Below are positions 27,539 to 36,106 of a DNA stretch of 64,000 nt, in pieces. Position 1 is the first letter of the stretch. Every line of letters starts with the position of its first letter. The notes under the pieces are model-generated. The model saw only the letters and a program-made list of their open reading frames with translations. It had not been told where the DNA came from and did not search any database. Both the position numbers and the translations under genes were made by a program. Source of the DNA: Saprospiraceae bacterium (GTDB taxonomy: Bacteria; Bacteroidota; Bacteroidia; Chitinophagales; Saprospiraceae); NCBI GenBank assembly GCA_020631355.1, contig JAHDHL010000007.1, positions 1-64,000 of the forward strand, written 5' to 3'.

Positions 27539-27922
27539 ATGAAACTTCGTACCACCCATAATAGTATCAGAATCAGAATCAGAAAATCGGAATTAGTCAC
27601 TCTACAAAACGAGCAAAGAGTTGAGGAAAGCATACAATTCCCCAATGGCGTTTGCCTTAAGTTTGCATTGGTAACGAAACCGAACATTCCTACTACACAT
27701 GCACATTTGGAAAACAATGAGTTGATTCTGAGTATTCCTACTGAAGAAGCCCAAAAGTGGATGAATACCAACCAAGTTGGTATTGAAACCCACAGTGATT
27801 TAGGGGGAGGAGAACAACTCCATCTCCTAATTGAAAAGGATTTCCCCTGTCTGGATAGACCAGAGGAAGATAAATCAGATACGTTCTGGGAATTGGCTCC
27901 TGATACACCTGATGCCTGTTAA
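27539..27922 (+). CDS. DUF7009 family protein
   Basis: 127 residues, cytosolic, matching the small family DUF7009 as I recall it: start MKLRTTHNSIRIRIRKSEL, central beta-rich ENNELILSIPTEEAQKWMNT, NQVGIETH, and the ending LLIEKDFPCLDRPEEDKSDT followed by FWELAP. The fold is unknown. The C-terminal Cys/Asp/Glu-rich tail could bind metal or an iron-sulfur partner (speculation). It sits 41 bp before the molybdopterin oxidoreductase and shares its TetR-controlled promoter, so it may be an accessory or maturation factor for that enzyme. Confidence 0.7.
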   Translation: MKLRTTHNSIRIRIRKSELVTLQNEQRVEESIQFPNGVCLKFALVTKPNIPTTHAHLENNELILSIPTEEAQKWMNTNQVGIETHSDLGGGEQLHLLIEKDFPCLDRPEEDKSDTFWELAPDTPDAC

Positions 27923-27963
27923 TCCGCGTCATTCATTTTCCAATCATTCAATCGTCAATCATC

Positions 27964-30264
27964 ATGTCAGAAAATGCAAAACCCACCGCCTGCATTCTTT
28001 GCAACCAGAATTGTGGTATTCTAGTCCATCAGGACCAAGAGGGGAATTATACCAAAATCATTGGAGATAAGGAACATCCCATTTCCAAGGGGTATCTCTG
28101 CCAAAAAGCTACAAGGCTTAATTTCTATCAGAAACAAAATCGCCTTACAAGTCCACTCAAAAGAAAGGATGATGGAACTTTCGAAGCCATATCATGGGAT
28201 GTAGCCATACAAGAAATTGCTGATGAACTGGTTCGGATTCGGGATACGCACGGAGGACATACCATTGCCTATGCAGGTGGTGGTGGACAAGGTAACCATA
28301 TGGGTGGTGTGTATGGTTCCATGTTGAGAGCTGCTTGTGACACCCCTTATCTCTACTCCGCTTTGGCGCAGGAAAAAACGGGTAATTTTTGGGTGAATGG
28401 CCACCTTTTTGGTAGGCATAATACCAATTATTGCGAAGCATTGCATGATGCAGAATATGTCATGATTATCGGGGCTAATCCTATCCAAGCCCACGGATTT
28501 CCACAGGCAAGACCGACCATCAACGAGATATCGAGGAATAAGGAAAAAACAATGGTCGTTGTTGATGTGCGTAAGACTGAAACTGCCAAGAAAGCTGATA
28601 TTTTCATGCAGGTCAAACCGGGTAAGGATGCTTTTTTATTGGCAGCCATGTTGGGATATTTGATCCAAAACGGAATGGAAAATAAGGACTTCATTGCTAA
28701 GCATACTGTAGGATTCGAGCAAATCAAGCCTCATTTCCAACAGGTTCCCATTGCTGAATATGCCACTATCGCAGGTATTGATGAAAACACCATTAAGGAA
28801 GTGGCAAATGGCATTGTTAATGCGAATACATTCGCACTTCGTTCTGATTTGGGTATTGAACAAAGTCATAATAGTACGCTGAATGCTTATCTCGCCAGAT
28901 TACTATTCCTGATTACGGGACATTTCAATAGAAAAGGGACCAATTGCCTACACAATTTCCTTTTCCCTCTTATCGGGCACTCCAAATCAGCAGCAGAAAG
29001 TGGTGTGGTAACCCGAGTTACCAAAATGCAGGGTATTGGGAAGTTATTCCCTCCGAATATATTACCACAAGAAATCAATACAGACCATCCAGAGCGACTT
29101 AGGGCGCTGATTGTGGATAGTACGAATCCAGTTGCTACCTATGCCAATACCCAGGCCCAAAGGGAAGCCATTGAAATGTTGGAGTTGTCCGTTGTCATAG
29201 ATGTAGCAATGACAGAAACGGCACAGGCAGCCAAGTATGTGCTACCTGCACAAACCCAATTCGAAAAGATGGAATCCACCTTTTTCAATCTCGAATTTCC
29301 TAGGAATTTCTATCATCTTAGGCATCCCATCAGCAAACCTTTGGAGAATACCCTTGATGAGCCTGAAATTTATCATCGCATCGTAACGGCAATGGGTGAG
29401 ATTCCAAAGTCATTTCCTATCCTTGCTACCATTGCAAAGATGGATCGTCGTTTTCCGAAACTTAAATTACTACCGCTAGCATTGGGAATGGCAACCAAAG
29501 TCAATCCGAAATGGAACAAATACCAATTGTTAATCCTTAAGGAAACACTAGGGAAAGCACTACCCTATTCCTATGCCAAAGCGCCCGGTGCATTCATATG
29601 GGTTGCCTGTCAGATTTTCACGAAAAAGTATGAAAAGCAAATCCGAAGATTGGGATACAAGGAAAAAGGATATGCATTAGCCGAAAAACTATTTGATAAG
29701 ATACTCAATAGTAAATCCGGTACGCTTATCAGTGAACATACCTATGAAGAAAGTTGGGATTTGGTCAGGCACAAGGATAAGAAAGTGCATTTGGAAATCC
29801 CAGAGATGCTCCAGTGGCTCGACGACTTGCCGAATAAGCAATTCGTAGCAGAAAAAAGAGCCCGAAAATATCCATTCAATCTCTTAGCTGGTGAACGTCG
29901 TTCCTATAATGCAAATGCATTGTTCAGGAATCCTGAATGGAGAAAAAAGGATGTGGAAGGTGCATTAAAAATACATCCTGATGATGCTGCCGAATATCAT
30001 ATTGAAAAGGGTGATTGGGTCGTATGTTCCTCCAACGTGGGGTCAATTACCATCAAGACCCTGATTACGGACGAGGTTCCCAGAGGAATGCTTTCCATGC
30101 CCCACGGATATGGGTTTTCTTATGAGGGACATGGTGTCAGAACAACCGGGGCCATTGTGAATGAGCTTACATCCTTAGAAGAATGTGATCCCTTAGCCAA
30201 AACACCCTATCACAAGAATGTGAGGGTCAGAATAGAGAAAATTGAGGAACCTGTTTCTATTTAA
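27964..30264 (+). CDS. molybdopterin (bis-MGD) oxidoreductase
   Basis: 766 residues of the DMSO reductase/formate dehydrogenase superfamily. N-terminal 4Fe-4S motif C-x2-C-x3-C-x28-C (Cys10, 13, 17, 46). Then KRKDDGTFEAISWDVAIQEI, the Mo-cofactor regions with GGGGQGNHMGG and IIGANPIQAHGFPQARP, and DVRKTETAKKADIFMQVKPG-like pterin contacts. The C-terminal molydop-binding domain begins near PFNLLAGERRSYNANALFRN and includes VCSSNVGSITIKT and MPHGYGFSYEG. No Tat signal peptide is seen, so it is cytosolic. The Mo ligand cannot be assigned by eye. No partner iron-sulfur or NAD-binding subunit is adjacent, so the electron donor or acceptor is unknown. Controlled with DUF7009 by the TetR regulator (inference). 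Confidence 0.88.
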   Translation: MSENAKPTACILCNQNCGILVHQDQEGNYTKIIGDKEHPISKGYLCQKATRLNFYQKQNRLTSPLKRKDDGTFEAISWDVAIQEIADELVRIRDTHGGHTIAYAGGGGQGNHMGGVYGSMLRAACDTPYLYSALAQEKTGNFWVNGHLFGRHNTNYCEALHDAEYVMIIGANPIQAHGFPQARPTINEISRNKEKTMVVVDVRKTETAKKADIFMQVKPGKDAFLLAAMLGYLIQNGMENKDFIAKHTVGFEQIKPHFQQVPIAEYATIAGIDENTIKEVANGIVNANTFALRSDLGIEQSHNSTLNAYLARLLFLITGHFNRKGTNCLHNFLFPLIGHSKSAAESGVVTRVTKMQGIGKLFPPNILPQEINTDHPERLRALIVDSTNPVATYANTQAQREAIEMLELSVVIDVAMTETAQAAKYVLPAQTQFEKMESTFFNLEFPRNFYHLRHPISKPLENTLDEPEIYHRIVTAMGEIPKSFPILATIAKMDRRFPKLKLLPLALGMATKVNPKWNKYQLLILKETLGKALPYSYAKAPGAFIWVACQIFTKKYEKQIRRLGYKEKGYALAEKLFDKILNSKSGTLISEHTYEESWDLVRHKDKKVHLEIPEMLQWLDDLPNKQFVAEKRARKYPFNLLAGERRSYNANALFRNPEWRKKDVEGALKIHPDDAAEYHIEKGDWVVCSSNVGSITIKTLITDEVPRGMLSMPHGYGFSYEGHGVRTTGAIVNELTSLEECDPLAKTPYHKNVRVRIEKIEEPVSI

Positions 30265-30272
30265 TTAAATAA

Positions 30273-30324
30273 AAAAGAGGCATACCGGATTTCCTTTACA
30301 CAGAAAATCAAGTATGCCCCTTTT
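30273..30324. terminator. bidirectional terminator
   Basis: AAAAG.GGCATAC pairs with GTATGCC.CTTTT across a 26-nt loop, with A-run on the left and T-run on the right. It lies between the convergent oxidoreductase and T9SS genes and can serve both. Confidence 0.75.
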
Positions 30325-30345
30325 GTATTATCAGTTCGCTCTGAA

Positions 30346-31656
30346 CTATCGTTTCAGAATGGTGCGGTATCCCTCGCCCTCATTCGTGGTCATCCTAAGG
30401 AAATAAGTCCCTGAAGATAGATGGGATAGATCAAATTGCTTCTTGTCATTCTTCACTTCTTCCGCGTATACTTCCTGTCCTAGGGTATTGAAAAACTGGA
30501 TGGAAAGTATGTTTTCTTCCAATTCCAAATTCAGTACATCAACTACGGGATTCGGATATGCTGAGAATTCAATGGTTTCCAAATCATTCTGACTGGTATT
30601 GAATATGAACTCCACATCATCCCAATAATATACAGTCTCGCCTGTTGCAGCTCCTTCTATTCCAAAATTGAAGAAAATGGCCAGTAGGTCATAATTGACT
30701 GTAAAATCCAAGGATGGTGTATTGGGTTGTTGTTGAAGAAAATTCCATTCGATGGTTTCCCATTCGTTGGCCGTAGTGGTGAATTGTAGAGTCTCTACAT
30801 AAATCCCCGGATTGGAAGATACCTCAGCCTTGAGCAAGATGGGGGTATTAGCCGCAGGGGAATAGACCCTCATCCTTACCTTGGCAGCATTCGGAGTAAA
30901 CGGAATCGGATTTACAAAACCATTTCTTGTACCTACGATAGTCCCGGACCAAGGAGATGCATTAGCTGGCTTGGTCGTAATAGCTACTGTACCTGAAGCA
31001 CCCGTAGGGTCAGTACCCAGAACACTTGAATTGTTTTCGAAATCAACCAGTGCATAACTAATACCAGGTAATTCGAATGTCACCGGCAAATCCAACATAT
31101 CCAATGTGGTACTGGTTCCTCCCATGATGACATCATCCCAATAAAAATCCTGAGCCCCGGCTTCGCTACCCGGTGTTCCAAAATCAAAGAATACTGATAA
31201 TTTAGAATAAGATACTCCCAGATTCAGTATTGGTGATTCAAAAATGGGATCAGCAAAATCAAAGACGATGGTTTCCCATTCGTTAGCCTTGGTCGTATAC
31301 ATTCTTGTTTCAACAAATATACTGGTGTCATCCAAGTCTTCCGCTTTCAGATGGATTGGTGTTCCGGGATATGCGGAATACACTCGTAAGGAAATCTTAG
31401 TGTCAGAAGCTGAAAATGGTATCGGGCTCGAAAAAGCAGGGTCACCAATCGTAGTACCAGCCCATGCCTGGGAAGCTACGGTCTTGGTAGAGATGGCCAC
31501 CATATTACTGGGATTGGTAGGATCAGCTACCACAGCACTTGCATTGCCCTCAAAATCAACAAAATAACTTGCTGCCGAAGATTCAAAATCCACAGGTAAG
31601 GTTACCTGAGCCTGTACTTGTACAACGAATAGGATAAAAATCCAACAATAACGCAT
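30346..31656 (-). CDS. T9SS-exported protein with two jelly-roll-like modules
   Basis: About 436 residues from the ATG at 31656 (signal peptide YCWIFILFVVQVQA, cleaved near AQVT). Two tandem modules of about 165 residues share PIPF-x-K-x-RVYS, PI-LKAE, TT-ANEWETI and YYWDD/FYWDD; this pattern occurs as a carbohydrate-binding-like repeat beside laminarinase-type enzymes in marine Flavobacteriia, as far as I recall. The last ~75 residues are a type IX secretion sorting domain: SAYPNPVVDVLNLE, FFNTLGQEVY, LSSGTYFLRM, ending YRTILKR. So it is exported by the T9SS to the cell surface. It has no catalytic domain and may bind glycans. No partner gene is adjacent. Confidence 0.88.
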   Translation of the reverse strand: MRYCWIFILFVVQVQAQVTLPVDFESSAASYFVDFEGNASAVVADPTNPSNMVAISTKTVASQAWAGTTIGDPAFSSPIPFSASDTKISLRVYSAYPGTPIHLKAEDLDDTSIFVETRMYTTKANEWETIVFDFADPIFESPILNLGVSYSKLSVFFDFGTPGSEAGAQDFYWDDVIMGGTSTTLDMLDLPVTFELPGISYALVDFENNSSVLGTDPTGASGTVAITTKPANASPWSGTIVGTRNGFVNPIPFTPNAAKVRMRVYSPAANTPILLKAEVSSNPGIYVETLQFTTTANEWETIEWNFLQQQPNTPSLDFTVNYDLLAIFFNFGIEGAATGETVYYWDDVEFIFNTSQNDLETIEFSAYPNPVVDVLNLELEENILSIQFFNTLGQEVYAEEVKNDKKQFDLSHLSSGTYFLRMTTNEGEGYRTILKR

Positions 31657-31772
31657 AGATAAAGGATTGGTTCCAATACAATTGGAAAATGATAGGAATA
31701 AGAATTCCAAAAGAATGGCTCAAAATGGTAGGACGAAACTAATTTCAATCCAAGTTAGCTAAAATATGGCAA

Positions 31773-32231
31773 TCAACGGAGGAAATTTGCTATTTCCCAT
31801 ACTCCTTGCATCATGGCATGTTCATAGGCTGTCATTTCTCGATGACACCGAAGTTCCTTATTGGCATTGTAATCCATTAACAAACGAACAACATGCTCCC
31901 TATTGAATGATGCTGCAATCATCAGGGCCGTAACACGCTTTCTATTAACGGTGTCGATTGGTGTTCCTGCTTCTAAAAGTATTCTTACGATATCTGTGAA
32001 TCCCATCATGCAGGTTCCCATCAGTGCAGTGTATCCAAAATTATCCTTGGCATTGAGGTCGGGTTGAAAATCAAGGATGGAGGCTACCAGTTCAGGATTA
32101 CCCATGTAGACAGCATAAATCAGCGGAGTGGCTCCCCTATCATTCAGCTCATGAATGGCAGTAGGGTTTTCTTCCAATATCTGAATTACCAAGGTTATAT
32201 CCCGTTTCTTTATGGCCTGAAATATCGTCAT
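31773..32231 (-). CDS. ankyrin repeat protein
   Basis: 152 residues, no signal peptide, with four ankyrin repeats: NDRGATPLIYAVYMGNPELV, DNFGYTALMGTCMMGFTDIV, NRKRVTALMIAASFNREHVV and a terminal HREMTAYEHAMMQGVWEIA. The TALM/TPLI tetrads and GNPELV-type helices are clear. It is a protein-binding scaffold without enzymatic motif. It is divergent from the OxyR-type gene, 102 bp away; in Pseudomonas an ankyrin protein (AnkB) works with an OxyR-regulated catalase, so a role in peroxide response is possible here. A perfect -7 box ends 5 nt before its ATG, predicting a leaderless mRNA. Confidence 0.88.
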   Translation of the reverse strand: MTIFQAIKKRDITLVIQILEENPTAIHELNDRGATPLIYAVYMGNPELVASILDFQPDLNAKDNFGYTALMGTCMMGFTDIVRILLEAGTPIDTVNRKRVTALMIAASFNREHVVRLLMDYNANKELRCHREMTAYEHAMMQGVWEIANFLR

Positions 32232-32236
32232 GGATA

Positions 32237-32244
32237 CAAATTTA
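32237..32244 (-). promoter_or_regulatory. -7 box of the ankyrin gene
   Basis: TAAATTTG on the minus strand, perfect match, 5 nt before the ATG at 32231. The start of transcription should fall on or beside the start codon. Confidence 0.55.
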
Positions 32245-32333
32245 GCATTTCATTCCTAAGAAAATCATTGATATCAATTGCATTCTTTATTTTTATAAAA
32301 ACGATTTTCTTCATTCCATCATTGACATTATCA

Positions 32334-33272
32334 ATGAATATTCAACAAATACGATACATCATTGCGGTAGCAGAATACAAGCACTTCGGTATGGCTGCCG
32401 AAAAATGCTTCATTACCCAATCCACGCTGAGTACGATGATTGCCAAGTTTGAGAAAGAAGTGGAAATACGGATTTTTGATCGTAAGACCAAGCCTGTTAC
32501 TACCACACAGGAGGGAGAGGTCATCATACAGAAACTGAGGAATATTCTGAGGGAAGTGGATTATCTGAATGAGAGTATCCGCGAACTCAAGGGTGAGGTC
32601 AGTGGTAATATCCGAATAGGAATCATTCCCACAGTTGCTCCATTTTTGCTGCCTCGGTTTTTGAGTTCCTTTGCACGGAGACATCCCGGGATACAGTTCT
32701 CTGTTTCCGAATTAACTACGGATGTCATCCTGGAAAAGCTAAAGAGTCGGGAACTGGACTTGGGTATTGCCGCCCTACCCCTTGAAGATGATGACATACA
32801 GGAGTTCCCACTGTACAATGAGGAATTTGTCCTATATGATTGTTATAAGAAAGATATCAAGGAAAGGGTCAAGATTGAGGAAATCAATAAGAATAAACTA
32901 TGCCTCCTAGCGGATGGCCACTGCCTGAATCATCAGATTGTGAATATATGTGATTTGGATATCCGAAAATACAATGCCGGTATCAATTTCGATTTCAAGG
33001 CAGGTTCTATTGATAGTCTTATCCGTTTTGTCAGGCAAAGTCACGGGGTTACATTGCTTCCTTATCTGGCTATTCTGGATTTTGAGGAAAAGGATAGAAC
33101 GAAAATCAGTATGTTCCAAGACCGTGTTCCGGTTCGGAATATCGGTATCGTAACACACAAGCACTTCGTTAAGAAACAGGTCCTAGAATTATTACAAAAA
33201 GAAATCCAACGAAAGATAAATCCACTTTTGAAAAAGAATAAGCATCAAATCCTAATGGCGCCCACCAGATGA
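32334..33272 (+). CDS. oxyR: OxyR-type LysR-family peroxide sensor
   Basis: 312 residues from the ATG at 32334 (MNIQQIRYIIAVAEYKHFG), the standard LysR start; an open frame continues 90 codons upstream over the ankyrin gene and is not coding. HTH: FGMAAEKCFITQSTLSTMIA. The effector domain has the two redox cysteines of OxyR in ADGHCLNHQIVNIC: Cys197 and Cys206, with the same nine-residue spacing as Cys199/Cys208 of E. coli OxyR. The RQSHGVTLLPYLA segment also matches. It should sense hydrogen peroxide by disulfide formation and regulate defence genes. The divergent ankyrin gene is a likely target. Confidence 0.9.
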   Translation: MNIQQIRYIIAVAEYKHFGMAAEKCFITQSTLSTMIAKFEKEVEIRIFDRKTKPVTTTQEGEVIIQKLRNILREVDYLNESIRELKGEVSGNIRIGIIPTVAPFLLPRFLSSFARRHPGIQFSVSELTTDVILEKLKSRELDLGIAALPLEDDDIQEFPLYNEEFVLYDCYKKDIKERVKIEEINKNKLCLLADGHCLNHQIVNICDLDIRKYNAGINFDFKAGSIDSLIRFVRQSHGVTLLPYLAILDFEEKDRTKISMFQDRVPVRNIGIVTHKHFVKKQVLELLQKEIQRKINPLLKKNKHQILMAPTR

Positions 33273-33326
33273 TTTGATATTTAGAGTGCGTCCAAATTTT
33301 GGAAAATTAATATAATCGGATAAACG

Positions 33327-34160
33327 ATGGAAGAAATAACCATACCTGATGATTTTATGTCTTTTGATCATCGTATTGTCAGATTGTATGATTATCAAAC
33401 ATATAAGCATACCGACAAGCAACTCATTAACCTAACAAAAAATACATTCAGTTTTTTAGCTGAGGGAAAGAAAGAGGTCATCACGGAAAATGGATCCATC
33501 TCAATTAATCATTCACATTTCTTATTGATGCAATCCGGTCGTTGTTTGATGACTGAAAAATTATCTCCACAAAATAAGAGCTATAGGAGTACCCTCTTAT
33601 TTTTTTCGAATGATGCCTTGTTCCAATTCATCAGAAAATTCAAATTAAAATCCAATAAAGTCACTCCACAACATTCGGTTCATGCTTTCGAATATGACGA
33701 TTTCATTCGGAATTATGTCAAGAGTCTACTTGAAATCTCAAAGTTGTCAAAGCAATATCAAAAAGCATTATTCGCCTTGAAATTTGAAGAAATCATGCTT
33801 TATCTGATTGAACGAGAGGGCATTGATTTCCTATACTCCATACTTTCCGAAAACAATCAGCAAAGTCAAAAATTCATATCCGTAATAGAAAGCAACAAAT
33901 ACAATAAACTAAGTCTGAAAGAATTAGCATTTCTTTCCAATATGAGTATTTCCACATTCAAGAGAGAATTCGTAAAACATTACGGTACATCTCCCATAAA
34001 ATGGTTTCAGGACCAAAGGCTTGAATATGCATCCATCCTTTTGAAACAGGAACAAAAGAGAGCTTCTGATATTTATCTGGAAATCGGTTATGAAAGTCTT
34101 TCGAGTTTCATTCATGCTTTCAAATCAAAATATGGCGTAACGCCCAAACAATACCGATGA
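33327..34160 (+). CDS. AraC-family transcriptional regulator
   Basis: 277 residues. The N-terminal ~170 residues form a cupin-like sensing domain as in ExsA/YtdP-like regulators (FSFLAEGKKEVITENGSISI, HFLLMQSGRCLMTEKL). The C-terminal AraC domain has both HTHs: LSLKELAFLSNMSISTFKRE and ASDIYLEIGYESLSSFIHAF, ending KSKYGVTPKQYR. The arrangement fits regulators of stress or virulence genes, target unknown. It lies 54 bp after oxyR on the same strand and is followed by a 180-bp gap and the PEBP gene. Confidence 0.85.
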   Translation: MEEITIPDDFMSFDHRIVRLYDYQTYKHTDKQLINLTKNTFSFLAEGKKEVITENGSISINHSHFLLMQSGRCLMTEKLSPQNKSYRSTLLFFSNDALFQFIRKFKLKSNKVTPQHSVHAFEYDDFIRNYVKSLLEISKLSKQYQKALFALKFEEIMLYLIEREGIDFLYSILSENNQQSQKFISVIESNKYNKLSLKELAFLSNMSISTFKREFVKHYGTSPIKWFQDQRLEYASILLKQEQKRASDIYLEIGYESLSSFIHAFKSKYGVTPKQYR

Positions 34161-34221
34161 CTTTGAGCTTTTAGCCATACTTTTTGAGCTGAATCCAATT
34201 TTACCACACTCCTATCTCCTA

Positions 34222-34229
34222 TACTTTTG
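34222..34229 (+). promoter_or_regulatory. possible -7 box before the PEBP gene
   Basis: TACTTTTG matches TAnnTTTG but lies 111 nt before the start codon and lacks a good -33 TTG. The rest of the 180-bp gap (34161-34340) is AT-rich without clear structure. Confidence 0.3.
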
Positions 34230-34340
34230 TGATCATTATTTATCTGGAATTATTGTAATAATCTAAAGTGATGGATTTCATTCGGTATTACACATACTTC
34301 TTAATCGAATGTCTTAGAATAATTCCCCTAAAATTATTTA

Positions 34341-34901
34341 ATGATGAAAAAAGTGAATTTAATCATTTCATTCCTACTGCTTTCAATATTATCCTTACAT
34401 GGACAAGCAACTTTCAGCCTTTCTAGCGAGGATATTGGTGGACAGGCAACGAAAACAGAGGAATTTAATGGATTTGGTTGTACTGGAAAAAACCAATCCC
34501 CCCAACTATCATGGAAAAATGCACCTGATGGTACCAAAAGTTTTGCCATAACAATGTACGACCCTGATGCACCGACAGGTAGTGGATGGTGGCATTGGGT
34601 GGTCTTTGATATACCTTCGGATATCGAGCAAATTGTATCAGGTGCCGGTGATATCGAATCGGGTCTCATGCCTAAGGAAGCCATCCAAAGCATTACGAAT
34701 TATGGCGTAGCTGGCTACGGCGGTCCCTGTCCTCCAGAAAACCATGGATTGCATCAATATATCATTACCATTCATGCCTTGAAAACGGAACAACTCGGAC
34801 TGGATGAAAGTAATAATCCTGCGACTGTCGGATATTATATCTGGAATAATACCATTGCCAAGGCGAGTATCGTCATGTATTATCAGAGAATCAAAGAATA
34901 G
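34341..34901 (+). CDS. YbhB/YbcL-type PEBP (Raf kinase inhibitor-like) protein
   Basis: 186 residues. Signal peptide (LIISFLLLSILSLHGQ) then a phosphatidylethanolamine-binding fold: NQSPQLSWKNAPDGTKSFAI, MYDPDAPTGSGWWHWVVFDI (the DPDAP ligand-site motif), and the later GYGGPCPPENHGLHQYIITI with the conserved GxCPPxxxxH. All ligand-site residues are kept. The role of bacterial PEBPs is not settled; this one is exported. The 7-bp gap to the VOC gene suggests co-transcription. Confidence 0.9.
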   Translation: MMKKVNLIISFLLLSILSLHGQATFSLSSEDIGGQATKTEEFNGFGCTGKNQSPQLSWKNAPDGTKSFAITMYDPDAPTGSGWWHWVVFDIPSDIEQIVSGAGDIESGLMPKEAIQSITNYGVAGYGGPCPPENHGLHQYIITIHALKTEQLGLDESNNPATVGYYIWNNTIAKASIVMYYQRIKE

Positions 34902-34907
34902 TGTAAT

Positions 34908-35288
34908 ATGCAAATTGACCGTATTGACCACCTCGTTCTGACTGTTAGGGATATGGACAAGACCATTCGTTTTTATACGAAAATATTGGGAATGGAAGCC
35001 ATTACCTTTGGTAAGAAACGAAAGGCATTGACCTTTGGTAATCAGAAAATCAATCTACATGAAAAGGGTAATGAACTCGAACCCAAAGCGAAGTTTCCTG
35101 TTTGTGGTTCGGCTGATCTCTGTCTCATTACCGTTACGGATATTGGAATCGTGCTGTCAGAATTGGAAAACAAGGGAATCGAAATTCTTGATGGCATTGT
35201 CAGCAGAACCGGAGCGATAGGAAAAATACGGTCAATTTATATCAGGGACCCTGATGAGAATCTCATCGAACTGAGTCAATATGAATAA
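34908..35288 (+). CDS. VOC family (glyoxalase-like) protein
   Basis: 126 residues with the two beta-alpha-beta-beta-beta modules of vicinal oxygen chelate proteins: IDRIDHLVLTVRDMDKTIRF, YTKILGMEAITFGKKR and the C-terminal IRSIYIRDPDENLIELSQYE. Metal ligand candidates are His in DHLVL, a His in INLHEKG and Glu in LIELS. It resembles the virulence-protein-like dioxygenase/glyoxalase subgroup; the substrate is unknown. Follows the PEBP gene by 6 nt. Confidence 0.85.
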   Translation: MQIDRIDHLVLTVRDMDKTIRFYTKILGMEAITFGKKRKALTFGNQKINLHEKGNELEPKAKFPVCGSADLCLITVTDIGIVLSELENKGIEILDGIVSRTGAIGKIRSIYIRDPDENLIELSQYE

Positions 35289-35335
35289 ACGTCCATTTTT
35301 TCTGTGATATCAATGTAGGATTAAGGGCGAATACT

Positions 35336-35343
35336 TACTTTTG
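35336..35343 (+). promoter_or_regulatory. -7 box of dapB
   Basis: TACTTTTG, perfect match, 37 nt before the dapB start codon; -33 element not clear. Confidence 0.4.
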
Positions 35344-35380
35344 GTTTTCTATTGCAGAAGGCCATAATAAAGTTGAAAGT

Positions 35381-36097
35381 ATGAGAATTGCATTATTGGG
35401 TTATGGAAGGATGGGACAATCCATCGAGGGTTTCGCTATTGAAAAGGGATACGAAATCGTACTCAGAATCACCAAGGAAAATCTGAATGAATTAACGATT
35501 GAGCATCTTCAATCAGCGGATGTCGCAATAGATTTTTCGTTACCCAGTTCTGCTTTCGAGAATATAAAGTTATGTTTGGATGCAGGTATTCCTGTGGTTT
35601 CGGGTACAACCGGTTGGACTGACCGCCTTGAAGAAATGCAGGATTACTGTAGAAAAGTGAATGGTGCATTTTTATATGCTTCCAATTTCAGTGTGGGTGT
35701 AAATATCTTTTTCGAAATCAATAAATTATTGGCCAAATTGATGAATTCCCATGCGCAATATGATATTTCCATGGAGGAAATCCATCATATCCATAAATTG
35801 GATTCACCCAGTGGTACCGGCATCACACTGGCCAATCAAATCATTGGGCAAGTAGAAAGAAAATCCAAGTGGGAAGAAACTGAAAATGCAGCTCATGATA
35901 CCATTGGTATTCATTCGAAAAGAATCGACCTAACGCCCGGCACCCATGCCATCCGATACCGTTCTTCCATCGACACCATAGATATCGTGCATACGGCTCA
36001 TTCAAGGGATGGATTTGCGCAGGGAGCTTTATCTGCTGCAGAATGGATCAAAGGGAAAAAGGGCGTATTCAGCATGAAGGATGTCCTTGGTCTTTAG
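35381..36097 (+). CDS. dapB: 4-hydroxy-tetrahydrodipicolinate reductase
   Basis: Lysine/meso-diaminopimelate pathway. 238 residues, as usual for Bacteroidota DapB, shorter than the E. coli enzyme. Nucleotide-binding start MRIALLGYGRMGQSIEG, then ADVAIDFSLPSSAFENIKLC, VVSGTTGWTDRL, and the substrate motif EEIHHIHKLDSPSGTGITLA with catalytic His and Lys in the HH-HK-DSPSGT stretch. ATG start. Convergent with the LytTR gene only 9 bp away. Confidence 0.96.
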   Translation: MRIALLGYGRMGQSIEGFAIEKGYEIVLRITKENLNELTIEHLQSADVAIDFSLPSSAFENIKLCLDAGIPVVSGTTGWTDRLEEMQDYCRKVNGAFLYASNFSVGVNIFFEINKLLAKLMNSHAQYDISMEEIHHIHKLDSPSGTGITLANQIIGQVERKSKWEETENAAHDTIGIHSKRIDLTPGTHAIRYRSSIDTIDIVHTAHSRDGFAQGALSAAEWIKGKKGVFSMKDVLGL

Positions 36098-36106
36098 GGA
36101 TATTCC

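Noticed and set aside
32064-32333. A 90-codon upstream extension of the OxyR-type gene
   Set aside because: It lies over the ankyrin gene on the other strand and the standard LysR N-terminus begins exactly at the ATG at 32334.
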